Shown piece after piece: positions 7,422-12,294 of a stretch of 25,283 nucleotides of DNA. Each line of letters starts with the position of its first letter. Within the stretch, counting starts at the first letter, position 1. Below the pieces are notes generated by a model. The model saw only the letters and a list, made by a program, of their open reading frames with translations, was not told the DNA's origin and did not search any database. A program made the translations under genes and the position numbers. The DNA is from a virus, in the IMG/VR virus record IMGVR_UViG_3300030333_001876, positions 1 to 25,283 of that record. One strand, 5' to 3'.

Positions 7422-7480
7422 AATCATTGGCGGCCCGAACAGTTCATCGTCACCGCCACTGATTGTTATTTTATTTTTTT
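7422..7480 (+). terminator. Terminator-like hairpin ahead of hli-psbA
   Basis: AATCATTGGCGG (7422-7433) pairs with CCGCCACTGATT (7453-7464) in a 12-bp stem with a single mismatch and a 19-base loop, followed directly by a T-rich tract (7465-7480). This is the form of a rho-independent terminator and separates the scaffold block from hli-psbA. Since only four bases lie between the T tract and the hli ATG, there is no room for a conventional promoter after it, so it must be partly read through or act as an RNA-processing or stability element. Confidence 0.7.
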
Positions 7481-7483
7481 AAT

Positions 7484-7669
7484 ATGACCGTTATAACTGA
7501 ATACGGTAAACAAAACATTTTCCCCCATGAACCTCAACCTATAGTTATGAACAACAACGACAACATGCACAATGCTGAAGAACTGAATGGCCGTTTAGCC
7601 ATGATCGGTATAGCTGCTGCTCTCGGAGCTTACATAACAACAGGACAAATTTTACCTGGCATTTTCTAA
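7484..7669 (+). CDS. hli: High-light-inducible protein (Hli/Scp), chlorophyll-binding stress protein
   Basis: A 61-residue single-helix member of the light-harvesting-like family, placed in the host thylakoid. The signature AEELNGRLAMIGIAAALGAYITTGQILPGIF contains ExxNxRxAM, whose Glu, Asn and Arg bind chlorophyll and pair helices, followed by the membrane segment. Hli proteins bind chlorophyll and carotenoid and protect photosystem II during assembly or excess light. ATG 7484 is preferred over an upstream in-frame TTG (7463) lying in the terminator stem. The N-terminal ~30 residues (ITEYGKQNIFPHEPQPIV and an Asn-rich linker) are longer than minimal phage Hli proteins. The stop abuts the psbA ATG with no gap, so the two are co-transcribed. 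Confidence 0.96.
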   Translation: MTVITEYGKQNIFPHEPQPIVMNNNDNMHNAEELNGRLAMIGIAAALGAYITTGQILPGIF

Positions 7670-8728
7670 ATGGCAACTACAGTAACATTAACAAAACCAA
7701 CTAACAACTGGCAGAGTTTTTGTGACTGGGTTACTAGTACCGACAACCGCATTTATGTAGGTTGGTTCGGTGTTCTAATGATCCCTGCACTACTAACAGC
7801 AGCAACTGCTTTTCTTATAGCTTTTGTTGCCGCTCCTCCAGTTGATATAGATGGTATTCGCGAACCCGTAGCTGGTTCTCTTCTATATGGAAACAACATC
7901 ATCTCAGGGGCAGTCGTCCCGTCAAGTAACGCCATCGGTATGCATTTCTACCCAATTTGGGAAGCTGCTACAATTGACGAATGGCTCTACAATGGAGGGA
8001 CGTATCAACTCGTCATCTTCCACTTCCTCATTGGCATCTGCGCTTACATGGGACGCCAATGGGAACTTAGTTATAGATTAGGCATGCGCCCGTGGATATG
8101 CGTAGCTTATTCAGCACCAGTGTCTGCAGCTTTTGCAGTCTTCCTTGTATATCCTTTTGGACAAGGGAGTTTCAGTGATGGTATGCCTCTTGGTATTTCA
8201 GGCACTTTTAATTTTATGTTTGTGTTTCAGGCAGAACATAATATTCTTATGCATCCTTTCCACATGCTCGGTGTTGCAGGGGTATTCGGCGGAGCTTTAT
8301 TCGCTGCTATGCACGGAAGTCTTGTTACTTCCTCGCTTATTGCAGAAACGACTGAAGAAGTATCACAAAATTATGGATATAAGTTCGGTCAAGAGGAAGA
8401 GACGTATAATATCGTTGCGGCTCATGGCTACTTTGGGAGACTTATATTCCAGTATGCTTCTTTTAATAATAGCCGTTCTCTTCATTTTTTCCTGGCTACT
8501 TGGCCCGTCGTTTGCATATGGATTACCGCTATGGGAGTTTCAACCATGGCGTTCAATCTTAACGGATTTAATTTCAACCAATCCGTGGTTGATGCAAATG
8601 GCCAAGTCGTTCCTACCTGGGCTGACGTCTTAAACAGAGCGAACTTAGGTATGGAAGTAATGCATGAAAGAAACGCTCACAATTTCCCGCTTGACTTAGC
8701 GGCGACAACGGAGAAACAATATGCCTAA
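7670..8728 (+). CDS. psbA: Photosystem II reaction-centre protein D1
   Basis: A full-length, intron-free D1 of 352 residues. Functional residues are all in register: TyrZ Y161, H190, chlorophyll ligand H198, iron ligands H215 and H272, QB-site S264, and manganese-cluster ligands D170, H332, E333, H337, D342 and A344. The phage copy replaces host D1 as it is photodamaged, keeping electron transport running in infection. Residue 130 is Gln (YMGRQWEL), as in cyanobacterial low-light-type D1. The host-typical Arg225 (SLVRETTE) is Ala here. After the processing site at A344 only 8 residues (ATTEKQYA) remain, about half the usual C-terminal extension. The 3' end overlaps an 18-codon ORF. GC content is higher than in neighbouring genes. 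Confidence 0.99.
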   Translation: MATTVTLTKPTNNWQSFCDWVTSTDNRIYVGWFGVLMIPALLTAATAFLIAFVAAPPVDIDGIREPVAGSLLYGNNIISGAVVPSSNAIGMHFYPIWEAATIDEWLYNGGTYQLVIFHFLIGICAYMGRQWELSYRLGMRPWICVAYSAPVSAAFAVFLVYPFGQGSFSDGMPLGISGTFNFMFVFQAEHNILMHPFHMLGVAGVFGGALFAAMHGSLVTSSLIAETTEEVSQNYGYKFGQEEETYNIVAAHGYFGRLIFQYASFNNSRSLHFFLATWPVVCIWITAMGVSTMAFNLNGFNFNQSVVDANGQVVPTWADVLNRANLGMEVMHERNAHNFPLDLAATTEKQYA

Positions 8729-8777
8729 AGGCAAAGGTACTTACGGTACAAAGAAAGGGAGACCCCCTAAAAAATAA
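8721..8777 (+). CDS. 18-residue basic micropeptide overlapping the psbA 3' end
   Basis: [18 protein letters not shown]: 18 residues, seven of them Lys or Arg, ending with an AT-hook-like GRP core. The ATG at 8721 lies inside the last psbA codons in a different frame, and GGAGA (8710-8714) sits at ideal spacing as a Shine-Dalgarno sequence. Similar tiny MPKGKGTYG-type ORFs are, to my recollection, scattered in marine phage genomes without known function. A nucleic-acid-binding role is only suggested by charge. Below usual gene-calling limits, hence moderate confidence. Confidence 0.5.
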   Translation: MPKGKGTYGTKKGRPPKK

Positions 8778-8786
8778 TACAAACGC

Positions 8787-8860
8787 CACGTCCGTTCATC
8801 CATTTTTATGGACGCATGAAAACCAAGGCATGGAACGGGGCTTTGGTAGATTAAGGTATT
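8787..8860 (+). promoter_or_regulatory. Candidate glutamine-II (Downstream-peptide motif) riboswitch
   Basis: Three mutually compatible helices are present. P1 pairs CCGTTC (8792-8797) with GAACGG (8833-8838). P2 is TCCAT (8799-8803) with ATGGA (8808-8812) around a TTTT loop. A pseudoknot pairs ACCAAGGC (8822-8829) with GCTTTGGT (8840-8847), eight pairs with one G-U, crossing P1. The primary sequence (CGTTCATCC, GGACGCATGAA, GGAACGGGG) matches what I know of the Downstream-peptide motif, a glutamine-binding RNA reported from marine Synechococcus, Prochlorococcus and a cyanophage upstream of tiny ORFs. The Shine-Dalgarno AAGG (8853-8856) of the following 19-codon ORF lies just 3' of the pseudoknot, which implies translational control. 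The identification is by eye, not by covariance model. Confidence 0.8.
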
Positions 8861-8863
8861 ACT

Positions 8864-8923
8864 ATGACTTTAACCTATCGTGGCGTGAAGTATGTAAAAA
8901 CTACTCACACAAATTCTAAATAA
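8864..8923 (+). CDS. 19-residue DUF4278-like micropeptide downstream of the riboswitch
   Basis: MTLTYRGVKYVKTTHTNSK, 19 residues. AAGG at 8853-8856 gives a well-spaced Shine-Dalgarno sequence. The opening LTYRGVKY resembles the start of cyanobacterial DUF4278 proteins (K/T-LTYRGVSY), so this may be a minimal version of that family. Downstream-peptide riboswitches are by definition followed by short peptide genes, so the placement supports the ORF. Function is unknown. It stops four bases before the outer-membrane protein ATG, making translational coupling plausible. Confidence 0.65.
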   Translation: MTLTYRGVKYVKTTHTNSK

Positions 8924-8927
8924 CTTA

Positions 8928-9290
8928 ATGAAAAAACTTGCTCTAGCCCTAGCGGCATCTATCGCTTCAGCTCCTGCAATTGCTGGACCTTATGTAAATG
9001 TAGAAACTAATGGTAACTACACTGGATCTGATTACACTTCCAGAGCTACTGATCTACATCTAGGTTTTGAGAACACACTAGGTTCTTTTGACTGGTATGC
9101 ACAAGGCGGTAAGACAATCAATGCCGCTGATGGTGTTGACTCTGAATCTAATTGGTCTGGTAAAGTAGGTGGTTCTGTAGCAGCTACTGATAAGCTAGGT
9201 ATCTATGGTGAAGTAGCTTTCTCAAATGTATTTGATGAAGATACTGATAACACATGGGGTACTAAGCTCGGGGCTAAGTATAGCTTCTAA
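8928..9290 (+). CDS. Small outer-membrane beta-barrel protein with signal peptide
   Basis: A 120-residue exported protein. Residues 1-19 are a classic Sec signal peptide: MKK, a hydrophobic LALALAASIAS core and a cleavage site APAIA before G20. The mature ~101 residues alternate polar and hydrophobic residues in several short strands (YVNVETNG, DLHLGFEN, FDWYAQGGK, GKVGGSVAA, LGIYGEVAFS, TKLGAKYSF) with Asp/Asn-rich turns. The terminal KLGAKYSF fits the C-terminal beta-signal of BAM substrates (polar-x-G-x-x-aromatic-x-hydrophobic) ending in Phe. It should therefore insert into the host outer membrane as a small barrel. Roles such as receptor masking, uptake or envelope weakening are guesses. 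There is no Shine-Dalgarno sequence before ATG 8928; translation may depend on the preceding peptide gene. It is not a recognisable T7 gene. Confidence 0.8.
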   Translation: MKKLALALAASIASAPAIAGPYVNVETNGNYTGSDYTSRATDLHLGFENTLGSFDWYAQGGKTINAADGVDSESNWSGKVGGSVAATDKLGIYGEVAFSNVFDEDTDNTWGTKLGAKYSF

Positions 9291-9305
9291 TGCATAAATG
9301 TTTAC

Positions 9306-9347
9306 AATCACCGTGGAGTGTCTTAACGATACTCCTGGTGGTTTTCA
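9306..9347 (+). terminator. Terminator-like hairpin after the outer-membrane protein gene
   Basis: CACC-GT-GGAGT (9309-9319) pairs with ACTCC-T-GGTG (9331-9340), with a small internal bulge and an 11-base loop, extended by AAT/GTT at the base and followed by GTTTTCATTT. It lies 15 bases after the outer-membrane protein stop. The T tract is short, so it may be a weak terminator or a transcript-stabilising structure. Confidence 0.55.
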
Positions 9348-9367
9348 TTTATATAGAAGGTCTACAT

Positions 9368-9427
9368 ATGACAGAACATCAGCATTGTAGATCCTGCCCA
9401 CCGTGCGAAACCACGGAAAACTATTAA
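9368..9427 (+). CDS. 19-residue cysteine-rich micropeptide (CxxCxxC)
   Basis: MTEHQHCRSCPPCETTENY, 19 residues. A strong Shine-Dalgarno sequence AGAAGG (9355-9360) lies 7 bases before ATG 9368, better than most genes in this window. The core has three cysteines spaced CxxCxxC (C7, C10, C13) preceded by two histidines (H4, H6), which could bind a metal ion or an iron-sulfur cluster or be redox-active. I know no family for it. It is flanked by two RNA hairpins. It is too short for normal gene calling, so translation needs proof. Confidence 0.5.
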   Translation: MTEHQHCRSCPPCETTENY

Positions 9428-9428
9428 C

Positions 9429-9455
9429 GTCTTACGTAGCGGAACTACGTGAGGT
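9429..9455 (+). other. Stable RNA hairpin upstream of the putative decoration gene
   Basis: CTTACGTAG (9431-9439) pairs with CTACGTGAG (9445-9453), 9 bp with one G-T pair and a CGGAA loop; two further pairs extend the base to 9429/9455. A T-rich leader without a Shine-Dalgarno sequence (9459-9480) follows up to the next ATG. It could be an attenuator, an RNase processing site or a 5'-end stabiliser of the following mRNA. Confidence 0.5.
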
Positions 9456-9481
9456 CAATCTTTTAATACTTATTTTTTATT

Positions 9482-10036
9482 ATGCCTTTTACTTCTAATG
9501 CAACAGCTGGTACTGTAGTTTATACTCCAGAAGGTTTCTATTCCTCTGGTGGTATTCTTGATGCTAATAGTGCTTCCGTTACTAACAGTGCAACTGTTGT
9601 TACTGCAGGTACAGGATTACAAATTCCTCTTGGTGGATACGAAAGAGTCATAGGTCAGTATAGAATCTGGTATGATACAGATGCTGATAATGATTTCCGC
9701 TTCTGCATTGATACTACAGATGCTTCTGGTACAGCCTTTAACTCAAACATTAACTATGCTGTTCAAGCAGTAGTTGGTGGTGATGCTCTTGGTTCTGAAA
9801 CAGCAACTAATGCTCCATCTCTATCAGCAAGTGCTACCGTAACTAACGGTCAAGGTACTGAACTTCTATTAGTTGATGATGGTGATGAAGATCATTACGC
9901 CACTATTAGCTTTAAAATCGAAAATCAAACCGCTACTAAAGGTAAGGTAGATTTTCTATTTGCACAAGGAACAGCTACAGGTTCAACAGCAACCTTTATA
10001 TATGCTGGTTCCCATGTTATGTGGAAGAAGTACTAA
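9482..10036 (+). CDS. Putative capsid decoration/fibre (beta-rich virion) protein
   Basis: A 184-residue protein rich in Thr, Ser, Ala, Gly and Asp with alternating beta-strand patterns (IPLGGYERVIGQYRIWYDT, FRFCIDTT, YATISFKIENQT, KVDFLFAQGTATG, ATFIYAGSHVMWKKY). There is no signal peptide or membrane helix. It is the gene immediately before the major capsid gene and has its own terminator-like hairpin, so high expression and virion incorporation are likely. By analogy with the cyanophage Syn5, which has knob-like and horn surface proteins on its head, a capsid surface protein is the best guess; no sequence homology is claimed. Confidence 0.6.
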   Translation: MPFTSNATAGTVVYTPEGFYSSGGILDANSASVTNSATVVTAGTGLQIPLGGYERVIGQYRIWYDTDADNDFRFCIDTTDASGTAFNSNINYAVQAVVGGDALGSETATNAPSLSASATVTNGQGTELLLVDDGDEDHYATISFKIENQTATKGKVDFLFAQGTATGSTATFIYAGSHVMWKKY

Positions 10037-10048
10037 ACACTTCGGATT

Positions 10049-10081
10049 GGAGGCACCTCAGAGTCGGACCTCCTTTTCTTT
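10049..10081 (+). terminator. Terminator-like hairpin after the putative decoration gene
   Basis: GGAGG (10049-10053) pairs with CCTCC (10069-10073), followed by TTTTCTTT (10074-10081), 12 bases after the upstream stop codon. The stem is only 5 bp but all G/C-rich, with a 15-base loop that can fold further (AGG/CCT). It has the architecture of a rho-independent terminator of moderate strength. Confidence 0.5.
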
Positions 10082-10203
10082 GGCTTATGGCCCACCACGG
10101 TGGATACCCTTAAGCTGTCTAGACGGTGGGATAGACCACAAAATAATTCGAAAAAATTTCTCAACGTTGAGAGTCTGTAAACTTATACAAACTCTTTAAT
10201 ATA
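10082..10203 (+). promoter_or_regulatory. Palindrome-rich leader of the major capsid gene
   Basis: The non-coding stretch before the capsid ATG holds CCCACC (10091-10096) pairing with GGTGGG (10125-10130), an 8-base palindrome GTCTAGAC (10117-10124), CTTAAG (10109-10114), TTCGAA (10147-10152) and a perfect 14-base palindrome TCTCAACGTTGAGA (10159-10172), followed by an AT-rich segment CTTTAATATA up to the ATG with no Shine-Dalgarno sequence. In T7 the strongest late promoter and RNase III sites precede the capsid gene; a phage-polymerase promoter or mRNA-processing signal is expected here, but I cannot name which element does it. Confidence 0.4.
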
Positions 10204-11220
10204 ATGGCTAACGCCACACAATCAGTACTCGGTGCGCTGAATAAGGCGGTCTCTAATACCGCTGGATCTCAGGTATATAACACCAAGTACGCAACCTATT
10301 TAAAGCTGTTCTCAGGTGAGCTATTCAAAGCTTACGAAAGTGCTACGATTGCACGAGATACAGTACAAAGACGTACCCTAAAGAATGGACGCTCATTACA
10401 GTTCATCTTCACGGGACGCATGCAAGCGGCATACCATACTCCTGGTGAGCCTATCTTGGGTTCAGGCGATCCACCAGTAGCTGAGAAGACCATCAATTGT
10501 GATGATCTACTCATCTCTAGTGCATTCGTATATGATCTCGATGAGACACTTGCACACTACTCTCTAAGATCAGAGATCTCTGCTAAGATCGGTCACGCTC
10601 TTGCAGAAGCTTATGATAAGAAAGTCTTCCGTACAATTGCTCTAGCAGCAAGGCAGTCTCATCCTATCTCAGCATCTCCAGGTCCAGAACCAGGTGGTAC
10701 TCAGATTGAATTAGGAGTAACTAAGGAGTATGAAGCTCAATCATTAGTAGATGCCTTCTTTGAAGCAGCAGCTGTTCTAGATGAAAAGAACCTACCTAAG
10801 ACAGGACGTACAGCCGTACTAAACCCACGTCAGTACTATGCCCTTGTATCTCAGGTATCTTCTAACATTCTTAACAGAGACTATGGTAACTCACAAGGTA
10901 ACCTAAACTCTGGTGAAGGTCTAGTTGAAATTGCTGGTATTCAAATCAAGCGTTCTAACAACCTACCTTTCCTTGCTGGTACAGTTAATTCAGTATCTGG
11001 TGAGAACAATGATTACAACGGTGACTTCTCTACACACTGCGGTCTTATCTATCAGAAAGATGCAGCTGGAATTGTAGAAGCCATTGGACCACAAGTACAA
11101 GTAACGGGCGGCGACGTTTCCGTACTGTACCAAGGTGATGTGATGGTTGGAAGATTGGCTATGGGTTGCGCTCATTTGAACCCTGCAGCTGCGATTGAAT
11201 TAACTTCCGCACGTAGCTAA
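10204..11220 (+). CDS. Major capsid protein, T7 gp10-like
   Basis: A 338-residue HK97-fold capsid subunit that builds the icosahedral head. The segments RRTLKNGRSLQFIFTGRMQAAYHTPGE and LLISSAFVYDLDETLAHYSLRSEISAKIGHALA match the T7 gp10 pattern (SGKSAQFPVLGRTQAAYLAPGE, LIYDIEDAMNHYDVRSEYTSQLG). The centre has a typical NPRQYYALVSQ segment and the C-terminal part GDVSVLYQGDVMVGRLAMGCAHLNPAAAIEL is the usual end. Codons are more regular, with more C-ending codons, than in the tail genes, as expected for a highly expressed protein. No sign of a gp10B-type frameshift is evident. Confidence 0.96.
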   Translation: MANATQSVLGALNKAVSNTAGSQVYNTKYATYLKLFSGELFKAYESATIARDTVQRRTLKNGRSLQFIFTGRMQAAYHTPGEPILGSGDPPVAEKTINCDDLLISSAFVYDLDETLAHYSLRSEISAKIGHALAEAYDKKVFRTIALAARQSHPISASPGPEPGGTQIELGVTKEYEAQSLVDAFFEAAAVLDEKNLPKTGRTAVLNPRQYYALVSQVSSNILNRDYGNSQGNLNSGEGLVEIAGIQIKRSNNLPFLAGTVNSVSGENNDYNGDFSTHCGLIYQKDAAGIVEAIGPQVQVTGGDVSVLYQGDVMVGRLAMGCAHLNPAAAIELTSARS

Positions 11221-11222
11221 TT

Positions 11223-11390
11223 ATGTCACTTAATCCTGGAACAGATACAACTATAACTAGAGAAACAGGGAATGGTGCTTCCTTAAGTGGAATTGGACAG
11301 GTTGATAAATCAATCACTAAAAATCCTCCTACTCCTTTAGAGTATGGAAGGAAGCATTTGAGTCCTGCTAACATAGGTACAGTTTCTTAA
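11223..11390 (+). CDS. Hypothetical protein, 55 aa, after capsid
   Basis: ATG 11223, two bases after the capsid stop, opens a 55-residue ORF starting MSLNPGTDTTITRETGNG and ending KHLSPANIGTVS. It is Gly/Thr/Ser/Pro-rich with no cysteine, signal peptide or membrane helix. No Shine-Dalgarno sequence is visible; translation by coupling to the capsid gene is likely. It lies within the capsid transcription unit before the terminator at 11611, so it would be made at high level, possibly as a minor virion component. Function unknown. Confidence 0.6.
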   Translation: MSLNPGTDTTITRETGNGASLSGIGQVDKSITKNPPTPLEYGRKHLSPANIGTVS

Positions 11391-11402
11391 CAATATAATA
11401 CT

Positions 11403-11600
11403 ATGGCAGTCCCAACAGCAGTTGGAGAATACGGTTCATGTCAAGGTACAGAGACCCGTCTATCTCCTTCTAAAACTAGTGGTGGTGCAACTCCTTCGGC
11501 AGTAGCATCTACTACAAAAGATTTACGGTTAGCATATCATTCCGTCGGCTCCACCGGTGTTCTTGATACATGCGCCGTGGTTACAGCTCAATTACAGTAA
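11403..11600 (+). CDS. Hypothetical protein, 65 aa, before capsid-operon terminator
   Basis: A 65-residue Ala/Thr/Ser/Gly-rich protein, MAVPTAVGEYGSCQGTETRL followed by a low-complexity segment and LRLAYHSVGSTGVLDTCAVVTAQLQ at the C-terminus, which looks beta-structured. It is the last gene of the capsid unit, ending ten bases before the strong terminator. The leader is AT-rich (CAATATAATACT) without a Shine-Dalgarno sequence. Composition and place suggest a small virion protein, but I recognise no family. Confidence 0.65.
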   Translation: MAVPTAVGEYGSCQGTETRLSPSKTSGGATPSAVASTTKDLRLAYHSVGSTGVLDTCAVVTAQLQ

Positions 11601-11610
11601 CCATACATAC

Positions 11611-11638
11611 GGGAGGTTTTCGGACCTCCCTTTTTTTT
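11611..11638 (+). terminator. Strong rho-independent terminator downstream of the capsid block
   Basis: GGGAGGT (11611-11617) and ACCTCCC (11624-11630) form a perfect 7-bp stem with a TTTCGG loop, followed at once by eight T residues (11631-11638). This is the clearest terminator in the window. Its place just after the capsid genes is the same as that of T-phi in T7, so it probably limits transcription of the tail genes relative to capsid. Confidence 0.93.
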
Positions 11639-11658
11639 ATTCATAAATATTTATACCT

Positions 11659-12294
11659 ATGACTTCTACTCCCACGACTATTGATATCGATACAGAACTA
11701 TCCGCAGTTAATACAATCTTGGGTAGTATTGGTCAATCACCTATCTCTACATTAGATTTTGATAACCCTGAAATTGCATTCATCTATAATCTTTTGAAAG
11801 AAAGCAATCAAGATGTGCAAACTGAAGGATGGGTCTTTAATCGAGAGAATCATATCAAACAATATACAGGTTCAGATAATAAAATTATAATTGATTCTAC
11901 TTATGTTAGAATTGATATGGAAGATTCATGGGATAAAACCCGTGATTTCGTAAGAAGAAAAGATACTGATGGACTTTGGAAATTATATGACAAAGTAAAC
12001 CATACTTTTGAATTTCCAGATGATGATTATTTCCATGTTAATGTTGTACGGTTATTAGAATTTGAAGATATCCCTACAGTATTCCAACGTTATATAATAT
12101 ATAAAGCTGCTGGTAGAGCTGCAGTACAACTTGTAGCTAATCCTCAATTACAACAAATGATGGCTACATTCGAAGCGCAAGCAAGAGCTGCCTGTATGGA
12201 GTATGAATGTAATCAAGGGGATCATTCATTCTTTGGTTGGCCAGATGACTCAGCTTATCAATCCTATCAACCTTATAATTCATTAAGAAGATAA
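11659..12294 (+). CDS. Tail tubular protein A (adaptor), T7 gp11-like
   Basis: A 211-residue protein that forms the adaptor ring between portal and nozzle. The start DTELSAVNTILGSIGQSPISTLDFDNPEIAFIYNLL is the standard opening of T7-like gp11 proteins (a set of helices with a conserved GQSPV-like motif), followed by VQTEGWVFNRENH, LWKLYDKVNHTFEF and RYIIYKAAGRAAVQLVANPQ, the last being the conserved C-terminal helix. Length is close to T7 gp11 (196 aa). It lies directly after the terminator with an AT-rich leader and overlaps the next gene by TAATG. Confidence 0.94.
   Translation: MTSTPTTIDIDTELSAVNTILGSIGQSPISTLDFDNPEIAFIYNLLKESNQDVQTEGWVFNRENHIKQYTGSDNKIIIDSTYVRIDMEDSWDKTRDFVRRKDTDGLWKLYDKVNHTFEFPDDDYFHVNVVRLLEFEDIPTVFQRYIIYKAAGRAAVQLVANPQLQQMMATFEAQARAACMEYECNQGDHSFFGWPDDSAYQSYQPYNSLRR

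Noticed and set aside
8133-8633. A 166-codon + strand ORF in another frame within psbA
   Set aside because: It lies wholly inside the well-conserved D1 gene; its leucine/serine-rich product is the out-of-frame reading of the membrane helices.
8816-8854. A 12-codon ORF beginning at ATG 8816
   Set aside because: It lies inside the riboswitch core, where the ATGAA is part of the conserved RNA sequence.
9298-9390. A 30-codon ORF starting MFTITVECLND in the gap after the outer-membrane protein
   Set aside because: It runs through the 9306-9347 hairpin, lacks a Shine-Dalgarno sequence and overlaps the better supported CxxCxxC ORF; it could still be a real alternative if the hairpin is not a terminator.
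9960-10199. A 79-codon ORF running from the end of the putative decoration gene to the capsid start
   Set aside because: It crosses the hairpin terminator and the palindrome cluster, has no ribosome-binding site and gives an unpatterned product.
11394-11399. A TATAAT box just before the 65-residue ORF at 11403
   Set aside because: No -35 element at the expected spacing and only a few bases before the ATG; likely chance in AT-rich DNA.
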